This document shows positions 1-6,443 of a stretch of DNA of 6,778 nt, piece by piece. The notes under the pieces are model-generated. The model had not been told where the DNA came from. It did no database searches and saw only the letters and a list, made by a program, of their open reading frames with translations. Origin of the DNA: Planctomycetaceae bacterium (GTDB lineage Bacteria; Planctomycetota; Planctomycetia; Pirellulales; UBA1268); assembly GCA_018694455.1 (NCBI GenBank), contig JABHNP010000042.1:1-6778 (forward strand), read 5' to 3'. The first letter of the stretch is position 1. Every line of letters begins with the position of its first letter. The position numbers and the translations under genes were made by a program.

Positions 1-231
1 CGGGTCGGGCTGGTCTTCACCAAGAAATTCACGCCAAGCCCAGCCGTCATCCTCTTCTGCTGAATGAATGCATTTCCGCAGACGGGACAAAATGTGTCGA
101 TTGACAAACTGATTATCACCAACAAGCACAACCATCGAGGGCTTGTTTTCTGGCTCGACGAGGAGGCTTTTCAGGCTTTTTTTATCGAGGAGCAGATCGA
201 GTCCCAGCACTCCTACATTCTTCTTTGCCAC
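1..231 (-). CDS. holA: DNA polymerase III subunit delta, N-terminal fragment (3' end off the window)
   Basis: This would be the delta subunit of the clamp loader, which opens the beta sliding clamp during replication in the cytoplasm. Only the first 77 codons are visible, and the reading frame runs open off the left edge. Residues 33-52 contain a hydrophobic strand followed by GDNQF and a helix ending in LSRLRK, which resembles the HolA N-terminus (hydrophobic strand, G-D/E-E-x-F, then a basic helix). The acidic patch and WREFLGED further on fit the next strand. I chose the GTG at 229-231: it has AAGGAAG seven bases upstream and gives a MAKK start. The in-frame ATG at 259-261 would add ten residues and has no better ribosome binding site; the ATG at 133-135 would leave nothing before the first strand. 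The 127 bases up to the secreted-protein gene at 359 contain no gene I can support. The identification rests on pattern memory, not a search. Confidence 0.62.
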   Translation of the reverse strand, partial: MAKKNVGVLGLDLLLDKKSLKSLLVEPENKPSMVVLVGDNQFVNRHILSRLRKCIHSAEEDDGWAWREFLGEDQPDP

Positions 232-238
232 TGGCGGA

Positions 239-245
239 CTTCCTT
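239..245 (-). promoter_or_regulatory. Ribosome binding site deciding the holA GTG start
   Basis: On the minus strand AAGGAAG lies seven bases before the GTG at 231. This is good Shine-Dalgarno spacing and is the main reason for preferring GTG over the upstream ATG at 261. Confidence 0.5.
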
Positions 246-358
246 GGGATCGACAGAACATGAACTTCTGCAGTGTAGCGAGATTTTTGGAAAAAAACTC
301 AAGGCAGCAGTTAAAAGTCTTCGAGAGAAGTGATCCGCCCTAGAATGCGCGTGTTTGC

Positions 359-2065
359 TTAAGGGTTTATAGCTGTGGTGGCCCGTGGGCTTCCAAGCGT
401 GCCAATAAATCTGGCAGTTCGAAGAGTGATTGGTTCTTGTGTGATGCTTTCACCCACATTACCCGCTGCATCAGGCATTTCAATTCGCACATATACGCGG
501 CTTGGTAAAGAACGATGTGGTTTCCAGCTGTATTGACCAGTGGTTGCCTGGTCAGACGCAATGGTGGCCCAAGGTCCGGATCGATGAGGGGAATATGAAA
601 GGCGAACCCGGTCCGGAATCGCCAGCGGGTCTTCGAACGAATAATGAATTTCGAAAGCATCAGAATCGCTCTTTTTAATTGTTACTACATCAAGGCTTGT
701 GGCTTGAGGTGGTGTTGTATCTATTCCAATCCAAGTTGATGGTGACTCGCCGGCTCTTGGAGCGATCGGTATACCGGGAACGTCTCGGACAATCTCAAGA
801 CGGCATCCGAAAAGACCTTCGCCAGGAAACTCGACATCGATAGGGCTCTCGGTATCTGTATCGACCGCGTTTCGCTCCCAAGAGTTTCCTCCATCTCGTG
901 TACTCCAAAGCTCGACCCGAAAAGGGCCTTGTAAATCTTCGGGCACATTGAAGCTGTACTCCCAGCTAAAGCTCTGTGCTCGCATGAGATGAAGCGGGCT
1001 GCCTCGGTATTCTGCAACAAAACCGGGTTCTTGGTTCTGTGATAGCTCCGGATGTTGTAGTTGTTCTTTTATAGCAGCCGCAAGTGTTGGTGAAGATATC
1101 GTAAGAAGAGGTCTTTTCTCAGTAACTTCATTGTCATTTGTTGTTGGGCTGGATTGCGTGGGCGAAGGTTGTGCAAAGCCAACAGGCTCACCACCGGCCC
1201 ATGACTTTCCAAGGGTTGGCTGCCAACGCATGTCTGTATTTCTACTGCTCGGCAGACGTTCCTGACGCATTACAGATTTTGTCTGGCGACTATCGTCAGT
1301 GCTTGATCCAGCCAGTGGTGATGGGAGTACGGGTGTAGTTATTTCATTCGCAAGATCGGTTTGTGATATTTTAGGATCGGTAGGGAGCATTGAGAATTGC
1401 TGGGTTGTCCTATGGCCAGAAGCATCTGCCATGGAAATTTTTACCGTGAGGCCATCCACATCCTGTCCAGCCCACCAGATTTCTTCACCCATAAGATGAG
1501 CGGGAGACCTTCTTGAAAGGACTGGTTCTGTGGCAATTGTTTTCCAGTCTCCGTCAGTTTGTCGGTATTGGAACAAAACAGTATCGAGATTGATTGAGTC
1601 GTCTGCTGCAGCATAGCGGCAAATAATCTCACCATCGGCCCCCTTCCAGACACGTCCGGATAGGCGAGGTGCTGCTGCATCAACAAGGACTCTCGCGTCT
1701 GGCCCCTCGCTGCCACGAGATCGATTTTTACGATCAATCGCACGAATGCGAAACCAGTATTCTCCGTCGGTACCAGCTTCGAATGGTATAGATGAGCTTG
1801 GGGGTGATGTGGAGCCTGCTGGCGTCCAAGAAAGGCCAAAATCGGTAGAGACACTCATTTCCACCTGTTGAACGGTGGCGTCAGGAGTGTCTGGCGTTGG
1901 AAGCCGGAATGGGATAGCAAATTGCCGTTGGGTTGTTCGTACCAGTTCTGGAAGTGAGGACGGATTTTCCGCCCTTGTCGCGGAAAAAGACTTAGAAAGC
2001 CCTCCTCCCAAACAGAAAAAGAGGAATAACAACACGCTTAACCGAGATGCATTCATAGACTTCAT
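359..2065 (-). CDS. Secreted protein with two Asp-box/Ig-like modules, function unknown
   Basis: A 568-residue exported protein that I cannot name. Residues 1-32 form a signal peptide: a basic start, the hydrophobic stretch LSVLLFLFFCLGGG, and a likely cut after SATRA. The Cys in that stretch does not sit in a good lipobox. The mature part has two copies of one module, about 48-228 and 365-550. Each has an Asp-box (S73-x-D-x-G-x-S-W80; T389-x-D-x-G-x-S-W396), then VDAAAP / IDTTPP, then a strand pair ending in W-K/A-T-I-A, then an M-x-D-A-S/A-G motif. A Pro/Ser/Thr/Gln-rich linker (about 230-320) joins them. Asp-boxes occur in beta-propellers and beta-sandwich carbohydrate-binding or surface proteins, so a structural or binding role outside the cytoplasm is plausible. 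The frame is open up to an ATG at 2254, but I start at the ATG at 2065 because GGAAAG lies four bases before it and the signal peptide then begins at the N-terminus. holA follows in the same direction. Confidence 0.8.
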   Translation of the reverse strand: MKSMNASRLSVLLFLFFCLGGGLSKSFSATRAENPSSLPELVRTTQRQFAIPFRLPTPDTPDATVQQVEMSVSTDFGLSWTPAGSTSPPSSSIPFEAGTDGEYWFRIRAIDRKNRSRGSEGPDARVLVDAAAPRLSGRVWKGADGEIICRYAAADDSINLDTVLFQYRQTDGDWKTIATEPVLSRRSPAHLMGEEIWWAGQDVDGLTVKISMADASGHRTTQQFSMLPTDPKISQTDLANEITTPVLPSPLAGSSTDDSRQTKSVMRQERLPSSRNTDMRWQPTLGKSWAGGEPVGFAQPSPTQSSPTTNDNEVTEKRPLLTISSPTLAAAIKEQLQHPELSQNQEPGFVAEYRGSPLHLMRAQSFSWEYSFNVPEDLQGPFRVELWSTRDGGNSWERNAVDTDTESPIDVEFPGEGLFGCRLEIVRDVPGIPIAPRAGESPSTWIGIDTTPPQATSLDVVTIKKSDSDAFEIHYSFEDPLAIPDRVRLSYSPHRSGPWATIASDQATTGQYSWKPHRSLPSRVYVRIEMPDAAGNVGESITQEPITLRTARFIGTLGSPRATTAINP

Positions 2066-2069
2066 GAAT

Positions 2070-2075
2070 CTTTCC
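2070..2075 (-). promoter_or_regulatory. Ribosome binding site for the secreted-protein gene
   Basis: GGAAAG is followed by ATTC and the ATG at 2065 on the minus strand. It supports starting 63 codons inside the longest open frame. An ATG three codons further in (2056) is too far from this site. Confidence 0.5.
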
Positions 2076-2113
2076 AAATCTCCGTACACTGACCTCATAA
2101 TCGATATCGGCCA

Positions 2114-2147
2114 TTTGTTTCCGAAAATCGTGCTTTTCCGATACAAA
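2114..2147. repeat. Imperfect 34-bp dyad upstream of the secreted-protein gene
   Basis: Two nested arm pairs share one centre at 2130.5: TTTGT (2114-2118) with ACAAA (2143-2147), and GAAAA (2123-2127) with TTTTC (2134-2138). TC (2120-2121) with GA (2140-2141) and C2129 with G2132 also match, so 13 of 17 position pairs are complementary. It ends 48 bases before the ATG at 2065. It could be an operator for a dimeric regulator or a hairpin in the 5' leader. It has no T-run typical of a terminator. Low-complexity A/T arms raise the chance of coincidence. Confidence 0.35.
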
Positions 2148-2358
2148 GGAATATGATCATGGACTTCTGCGTGGATTTGCTCCTTAAGCCCGTAGCTGCC
2201 CGGGGTCTGGGCGAGATAGTGAACTGGCAAAGAGTGGTGCGGCCTGAGTGGCAAGGAATGGGAGGGCGAGACTAGGCCGTGGTCTGTATAAAGAGCTTTC
2301 GTCGAAAGAAACCCGTAAAAGTTGCTGGTTCAAGCTTGCATTTGTAATTCGACAAAGT

Positions 2359-2367
2359 AAGGAAAGG
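2359..2367 (+). promoter_or_regulatory. Ribosome binding site supporting a TTG start
   Basis: AAGGAAAGG ends four bases before the TTG at 2372. The GGAA inside it has seven-base spacing. The in-frame stop TAA at 2345-2347 leaves no ATG or GTG upstream, so TTG is the only reasonable start that keeps the membrane helix whole. Confidence 0.6.
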
Positions 2368-2371
2368 TTTT

Positions 2372-2671
2372 TTGATTCCGTTGCTGATTCATTCGTTGAT
2401 CCTTCTTGCCGTTGTTGTCAGTGGGATCGTTGTTATCGTTCTGATCCGTGAAAAACTCCATGGAACTGGTGCCGGTCGTGGCGATTGCGACGAAACGTGG
2501 GAGCAAAAGCTGGCTGAATATAAAAAACTGCGGGATAGGGGTGTGCTGGAAGAAGACGAATACCGAAGAATAAGAACACTTGGTGATCCTTTTCCTAAGG
2601 ATGCTGAGAATATACCCAAGACGTTGCCCGTGATATTAAAACGAGCAACAGGAGAGGACAGGAGGACCTAA
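2372..2671 (+). CDS. Single-pass membrane protein with SHOCT-like C-terminal domain
   Basis: A 99-residue protein. Residues 3-25 form one hydrophobic membrane helix (LLIHSLILLAVVVSGIVVIV), followed by basic residues, so by the positive-inside rule the C-terminal part should be cytoplasmic. Residues 43-70 (W-E-Q-K-L-A-E-Y-K-K-L-R-D-R-G-V-L-E-E-D-E-Y) match the SHOCT pattern: a short helix, a G-V-L/I turn, then an acidic helix with a conserved Tyr/Phe. SHOCT domains are short oligomerisation or interaction modules. The tail after residue 71 has no motif I know. The start codon is TTG with a strong upstream AAGGAAAGG. The stop is four bases before the clpX ATG, so the two are very likely co-transcribed. 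A role as a membrane anchor or adaptor for ClpX is only a guess from position. It could simply be an unrelated membrane protein. Confidence 0.75.
   Translation: MIPLLIHSLILLAVVVSGIVVIVLIREKLHGTGAGRGDCDETWEQKLAEYKKLRDRGVLEEDEYRRIRTLGDPFPKDAENIPKTLPVILKRATGEDRRT
2661..2665 (+). promoter_or_regulatory. Ribosome binding site of clpX
   Basis: GGAGG with ten bases to the ATG at 2676. It lies inside the last codons of the upstream SHOCT-like gene, consistent with coupled translation. A second GGAGA lies a little further upstream. Confidence 0.5.
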
Positions 2672-2675
2672 ATAG

Positions 2676-3965
2676 ATGCCGACCGGAAAAGATGCAACTG
2701 GAATTGGACGTCGCGGGGCCGGCGGCACGACGAAAAAAAATGCCTTCTGTTCGTTCTGTAGAAAAAGTTACCGTGATGTAGGGCCGCTGGTTGAAGGGCC
2801 TGGAGACGTCTATATCTGTGGCGAGTGCATCGAGCTATGCCAATCTATCTTAGATCAAGAGAAACGTAGAAGGGGAACTAGCAAGCAACTCTTTACATCA
2901 ATTCCAGCCCCACGTGAAATCGTAAGCCATCTGGACCAGTATGTCATTGGGCAACATCACGCAAAAAGAGTTCTCTCTGTTGCTGTGCACAGTCATTACA
3001 AGCGGCTGATGATTGGAGCTGAAGGAAGCGACGTTGATGTTGAAAAGTCCAATATCTTGCTCATGGGGCCAACAGGTTGTGGGAAGACTCTTCTTGCAAA
3101 GACACTGGCCAAACTTCTCGATGTTCCGTTCGCCATTGGTGATGCAACTACTCTGACGGAAGCCGGTTATGTTGGTGAAGACGTAGAGAATCTCTTGCTA
3201 AAATTGCTCAGCGCTGCCGACTTCGACGTTGAAGCAGCCCAGCGGGGTGTTCTGTACATCGATGAAATTGACAAGATTGGAAAAACAAGCCAGAACGTCT
3301 CGATAACTCGTGACGTGTCTGGAGAAGGCGTACAGCAGGCGCTTTTGAAAATGCTGGAGGGGACAGTAGCCAATGTGCCGCCACAGGGTGGACGGAAGCA
3401 TCCTGAACAGCAATATTTGCAGATAGATACCTCAAACATTTTATTCATTTGCGGTGGAACATTTGTCGGCATGGAAAAAATTATCGCTGGCCGGCTCGGG
3501 AAGCGGACTATTGGTTTTGGTCAGCCAAGCAGTATAGCCGCTGACCCAGATGTTGCTGAGTTGCTACCGCAGATTGATTCAGACGATATTTTAGAGTTCG
3601 GCTTGATACCTGAATTGGTTGGCCGACTTCCTGTAATTTCTTCGCTAGGGCCATTGAGCGCGGAGGCTCTCGTGCGAGTGCTGCTGGAACCTCGGAACGC
3701 ATTGGTGAAGCAGTATCAAAAGCTCTTTGAAATGGAGGATTGCAAGCTAGAGTTTACGGACGATGCGTTGCTTGCGATAGCTCGTCGAGCTCTTAAGAAA
3801 GAAACAGGGGCACGGGGACTGCGATCGATAATGGAGGACGTAATGCTTGATGTCATGTTCGATCTTCCAGATAATAGAGGCAGTCGATATCTCATTGAGG
3901 CGGGACATGTTGATGCGAAGCAGCCAATTCTTCCGTCACAAGAGGCACGTCCAAAAAGTGCCTGA
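2676..3965 (+). CDS. clpX: ATP-dependent Clp protease, ATP-binding subunit ClpX
   Basis: ClpX is the AAA+ unfoldase that threads tagged proteins into the ClpP peptidase in the cytoplasm. At 429 residues the protein is full length. The N-terminal zinc-binding domain has C25-x-x-C28 and C48-x-x-C51. The AAA+ core has Walker A GPTGCGKT (131-138), the pore loop GYVG (164-167), Walker B with VLYIDEIDK (192-200), the RKH loop (240-242), the IGF loop for docking on ClpP (279-281), the arginine finger in LVGRLPV (R317) and sensor 2 GARGLRS (378-384). Every motif needed for ATP hydrolysis and ClpP binding is present. The N-terminus before the first Cys is a short Gly/Lys-rich stretch. clpP, its usual neighbour, is not in the window; instead a small membrane protein precedes it by four bases. 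The downstream aminotransferase gene converges on it with eight bases between stops. Confidence 0.98.
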   Translation: MPTGKDATGIGRRGAGGTTKKNAFCSFCRKSYRDVGPLVEGPGDVYICGECIELCQSILDQEKRRRGTSKQLFTSIPAPREIVSHLDQYVIGQHHAKRVLSVAVHSHYKRLMIGAEGSDVDVEKSNILLMGPTGCGKTLLAKTLAKLLDVPFAIGDATTLTEAGYVGEDVENLLLKLLSAADFDVEAAQRGVLYIDEIDKIGKTSQNVSITRDVSGEGVQQALLKMLEGTVANVPPQGGRKHPEQQYLQIDTSNILFICGGTFVGMEKIIAGRLGKRTIGFGQPSSIAADPDVAELLPQIDSDDILEFGLIPELVGRLPVISSLGPLSAEALVRVLLEPRNALVKQYQKLFEMEDCKLEFTDDALLAIARRALKKETGARGLRSIMEDVMLDVMFDLPDNRGSRYLIEAGHVDAKQPILPSQEARPKSA

Positions 3966-3973
3966 TCGAAGGA

Positions 3974-5107
3974 TTAGTGTTTTTTAGCGAGTCGAATAAG
4001 TGCTTCAATGCCTCGCTCCAGCATGTGGTCCGAAACGGTGTATGAAATACGGAAATGAGTATCTGCGCTGCCAAAAACAGTTCCTGGTACGACGAGCAGT
4101 TGTTCTTGCTCCACGGCATGTTCTGCAAACGCTGTTGCTGAACCACCTGGTGCTTTTGGGTAAAGGTAAAAAGCGCCTCCAGGGTGGATGAAATCATAGT
4201 AGCCGCGAAGGCCCTCAATAAGTCGGTCTCTTTTCTTCCGGCAGGCATCAAAAGCCCCTGACATGTCACAGTCAGCAGCAGCTATTGCGGCCCATTGGCC
4301 GACCTGCGGCGAGCAAACGAACGTGTATTGTTGGAGCGTGATGCACGCATTTATAATTTCAGCAGGACCATGCATGTAGCCCACGCGCCACCCCGTCATT
4401 GCATGAGTCTTTGAGAAGCCGTCAAGGATAATCGCGTTGCGACTAAATAATGCTGCTGAAGTAAAGGGACGGTCGTAGCAGAACCCACGGTAAAGTTCAT
4501 CGCTGATAAGCGTTACGTTATGGTTGTCTGTTAATTTTGCGAGTCGCTTAAGTGTCTCAAGTGGAATAACTAAACCCGTTGGATTGTTTGGGCTATTCAA
4601 CAAGACCGCACGAGTCTTAGGTCCAATGTGGGAGGCAACTGCATCAATATCTATTTCAAAAGTCGGAGATGTATCGATAGCGACGCATTGCCCCCCTAGG
4701 AATTCGATGAGTGGTCGGTACATCACGAACGCTGGCTCGAAAATAATGACTTCATCACCAGGGTCAATCATCGCCATAAGCGATAGAACTAATGCTCCAC
4801 TTGAGCCACTCGTGACGCATAATGATCGGTCAGTTTGGCCGATCTGCTTTTGGACCTCTTTTGCTATCCGCTCGCGGAGTTCCGGTATTCCTTGAGTAGC
4901 CGTATAGCCATTCTTGCCACTGATTGTGGCTTCGCATGCAGCCTTGCGTGCGACCTCTGGCATCTCGAAGTCAGGTTGACCAATAGAGAGATTAATTGGA
5001 TCTTCAAGTGTCTGCATTAACTCGAAAACACGTCTAATTCCAGACGAGTCAAAGCAGGCAGCTCGACGTGAAATGAGAGACCTTTGCGATCCGGAAGAAT
5101 CTTTCAC
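3974..5107 (-). CDS. Class I/II PLP-dependent aminotransferase (aspartate aminotransferase-like)
   Basis: A 377-residue fold-type I enzyme that would move an amino group between an amino acid and a 2-oxo acid using pyridoxal phosphate in the cytoplasm. Visible landmarks are SIGQPDF (41-47), GYTATQGIPELRE (67-79), the Asn of NSPNNPTG (N175), SDELY (D203, Y206), the Schiff-base lysine in FSKTH (K233), the phosphate-binding R241 in GWRVGY, and the carboxylate-binding arginine in HFRISY (R353). All catalytic residues are intact. The substrate cannot be fixed from sequence; this subgroup includes aspartate, tyrosine and alanine-type enzymes. The start is GTG at 5107, six bases after the stop of the TlpA-like gene. 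The nearest purine-rich stretch (AAAGG) lies 13 bases upstream inside that gene, so translation probably depends on coupling. The open region between the two stops is only eight bases on the clpX side. Confidence 0.93.
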   Translation of the reverse strand: MKDSSGSQRSLISRRAACFDSSGIRRVFELMQTLEDPINLSIGQPDFEMPEVARKAACEATISGKNGYTATQGIPELRERIAKEVQKQIGQTDRSLCVTSGSSGALVLSLMAMIDPGDEVIIFEPAFVMYRPLIEFLGGQCVAIDTSPTFEIDIDAVASHIGPKTRAVLLNSPNNPTGLVIPLETLKRLAKLTDNHNVTLISDELYRGFCYDRPFTSAALFSRNAIILDGFSKTHAMTGWRVGYMHGPAEIINACITLQQYTFVCSPQVGQWAAIAAADCDMSGAFDACRKKRDRLIEGLRGYYDFIHPGGAFYLYPKAPGGSATAFAEHAVEQEQLLVVPGTVFGSADTHFRISYTVSDHMLERGIEALIRLAKKH

Positions 5108-5113
5108 CGAAAG

Positions 5114-6298
5114 TTAATTGCCTTTCGTGCTTGAAGAATCTTTGAACAACTCATCGAGAAGTTCGCCGAGTCGTTCACCACGGGCATTAAGGCTCACGAC
5201 GTTGCCGTCTTTACCAATAAGAATTACGGTAGGAATGCCACTTATTCCATAGTACGTTGCAAGTGGATGCTGCCAACCGGAACCCTCTGAGGTCTCAAAA
5301 AGAATTGGCCATGGGATTTTTCTGTCAGTAACGAATTTTTCAAGAGCGTCTCGGTCTTGGTCCAAGCTGACCCCGACAACCTCAAATCCCTGGGAGTTGT
5401 ATTTTTGATAAGCCTCGAGAACGTTTGGTATTTCCGCAATACAAGGGCCGCACCAAGTTGCCCAGAAGTCGACCAGAACAACCTTTCCGTCAAGTGTGCT
5501 TTGGTCAAATGGTTTTCCGTTAAGAAGGGTGCCAGTTATCTTCATTGGGCTGCCAGGGAGGGAAAGTCGACGAAGTGTTCCTTGGAAACTTTCCGCCATT
5601 TGCTGAATGCTCTCGTTCTTACTCTTTTTGAAAAGAGGTCCAAATGTTTCATAAGCCTGTTTTGAGAGAGTTTCACCACCAGGCATATGCTCAAAGGCGC
5701 TCGCGAGTTGCATAGCAAGACCGGCCGTCGCTGTATCGTCAGGATTGGCAGCTAGAAGTGCACCAGCTTGTTTAATAATGGCAGGCGCTTTTGCTAGGTC
5801 TCGCTTTGTGAAGAGTTCTTGTGCTTCCTGCACGAGCAATAGACGTTTTGCTTCGGTAGCGAGGGCAGGGGAGGGCCCATCGATCAAGCTCGTAGCGAAT
5901 GTCTGCAGACTCGAGGTGGCGGCTGTATCACCGAGTCGACTAAGCATCATGAGGCTTTGCAGCTTCGCTGTTGCGGCTTCATCAAAGAGGTCATCAGAGT
6001 TTTTTAGTTGTGACAGCGCGCGGTCGGCAGCCGTCATAGTTGCGGTTGCAATCGCCTGCATGGATTTCATCATTTCTTCGCGAGATACAGATGCAGGGTT
6101 TTCAGCGACCTGTCTTATCGTCCGGATGTAGTCGAGCATCTCTTCAGGAGTGCCTTCAGGCACAGGGGGAATTCCTGAATCGCCGGCCTTTGCCTGTTTG
6201 CCCGTTTCTGGCTCAGCTGACAAGCCGAAGTTGCTGAGACTTCCTGAAGCTAGCAACAATAATATTGGGAGACTAAGTGTGATAAAAAAACGAGCCAT
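5114..6298 (-). CDS. Exported TlpA-like thioredoxin-fold protein with N-terminal helical domain
   Basis: A 394-residue protein with a signal peptide (MARFF, hydrophobic ITLSLPILLLLASGSL, likely cut after LSA at 28), so it acts outside the cytoplasmic membrane. Residues 45-245 are rich in Ala, Leu and Gln and look all-helical; I recognise no family, though repeated A/L-rich helices suggest a TPR-like or bundle scaffold. Residues 250-390 form a TlpA/AhpC-type thioredoxin fold: LDGKVVLVDFWATWCGPC with the active-site pair C283/C286, GVSLDQDRD, and the cis-proline in GIPTVIL (P356). Both Cys are present, so thiol-disulfide reduction (for example of cytochrome c or secreted proteins) is likely; the partner is unknown. 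The frame is open to a TTG at 6340, but I chose ATG at 6298 because AAGAGG lies eight bases upstream and the signal peptide then starts correctly. A DUF11 gene lies 145 bases upstream. Confidence 0.92.
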   Translation of the reverse strand: MARFFITLSLPILLLLASGSLSNFGLSAEPETGKQAKAGDSGIPPVPEGTPEEMLDYIRTIRQVAENPASVSREEMMKSMQAIATATMTAADRALSQLKNSDDLFDEAATAKLQSLMMLSRLGDTAATSSLQTFATSLIDGPSPALATEAKRLLLVQEAQELFTKRDLAKAPAIIKQAGALLAANPDDTATAGLAMQLASAFEHMPGGETLSKQAYETFGPLFKKSKNESIQQMAESFQGTLRRLSLPGSPMKITGTLLNGKPFDQSTLDGKVVLVDFWATWCGPCIAEIPNVLEAYQKYNSQGFEVVGVSLDQDRDALEKFVTDRKIPWPILFETSEGSGWQHPLATYYGISGIPTVILIGKDGNVVSLNARGERLGELLDELFKDSSSTKGN

Positions 6299-6443
6299 CA
6301 GAGGAGCCTCTTTTGAGTCTGAAAAGTGGTTGCTGTGCAAACGGATTGGCCGGATGACAATCCTGACACGCTTTAGCTTACTCCGAGACAGTCTGCTTCG
6401 GCAATTGATACTGCAAAGTTTGCGTCAGCCACTTCGAAAATGC
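6299..6443. other. Intergenic region upstream of the TlpA-like gene
   Basis: 145 bases between the DUF11 gene stop and the TlpA-like start, both on the minus strand. It contains a short odd palindrome, GCAAA-G-TTTGC (6413-6423), and a small hairpin-capable element, CCGA-GACA-GTC-TGCT-TCGG (6383-6401). Neither is followed by a T-run, so no intrinsic terminator is seen. No convincing -35/-10 pair stands out. It may hold a promoter for the TlpA-like gene. Confidence 0.4.
6307..6312 (-). promoter_or_regulatory. Ribosome binding site of the TlpA-like gene
   Basis: AAGAGG on the minus strand, eight bases before the ATG at 6298. It fixes the start and removes 14 residues from the longest open frame. 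The bases between it and the ATG (CTCCTCTG) can pair with it over four or five positions, so partial masking is possible. Confidence 0.55.

Larger units (their letters stand above)
2066..2371. other. Divergent intergenic region, 306 bases
   Basis: This region separates the minus-strand secreted-protein gene from the plus-strand SHOCT-like/clpX pair, so it should hold both promoters. The minus-strand frame stays open to 2254, but I treat that as chance because it has no export signal or motif. A weak minus promoter candidate is TTCGGA, 17 bases, GATTAT, reading down to about 2099. On the plus strand TATAAA at 2287-2292 has no convincing -35 partner, and TTGCTG-17-TAATTC (2322-2350) is equally weak. 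A short inverted repeat, CTTTC-GTC-GAAAG, lies at 2296-2308. I see no tRNA, riboswitch or sRNA fold. Confidence 0.5.

Noticed and set aside
60..110. A Cys-x-x-Cys-Gly zinc-ribbon-like stretch in another minus-strand frame
   Set aside because: The frame has a stop at 171-173 and another stop soon after would not be needed to dismiss it: no start codon with a ribosome binding site precedes it, and the overlapping HolA frame is continuous without a frameshift.
64..333. Plus-strand open frame of 89 codons
   Set aside because: It is antisense to the HolA-like frame, has no ribosome binding site of note and no motif. The minus-strand frame gives a recognisable product.
1138..1499. Plus-strand open frames within the secreted-protein gene
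   Set aside because: They lie antisense to a long, motif-bearing reading frame and show no motif or start signal.
2066..2254. 63-codon N-terminal extension of the secreted protein
   Set aside because: It would bury the signal peptide inside the protein and has no ribosome binding site near its first ATG.
2150..2300. Possible tRNA or structured RNA in the GC-richer part of the divergent region
   Set aside because: No GTTC-A loop, CCA end or cloverleaf arms could be built on either strand.
6299..6340. 14-residue N-terminal extension of the TlpA-like protein
   Set aside because: It begins with a TTG lacking a good ribosome binding site, while the ATG at 6298 has AAGAGG at eight bases and a proper signal peptide.
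6383..6401. Hairpin downstream of the DUF11 gene as an intrinsic terminator
   Set aside because: The stem is short with a mismatch and no T-run follows on the minus strand.
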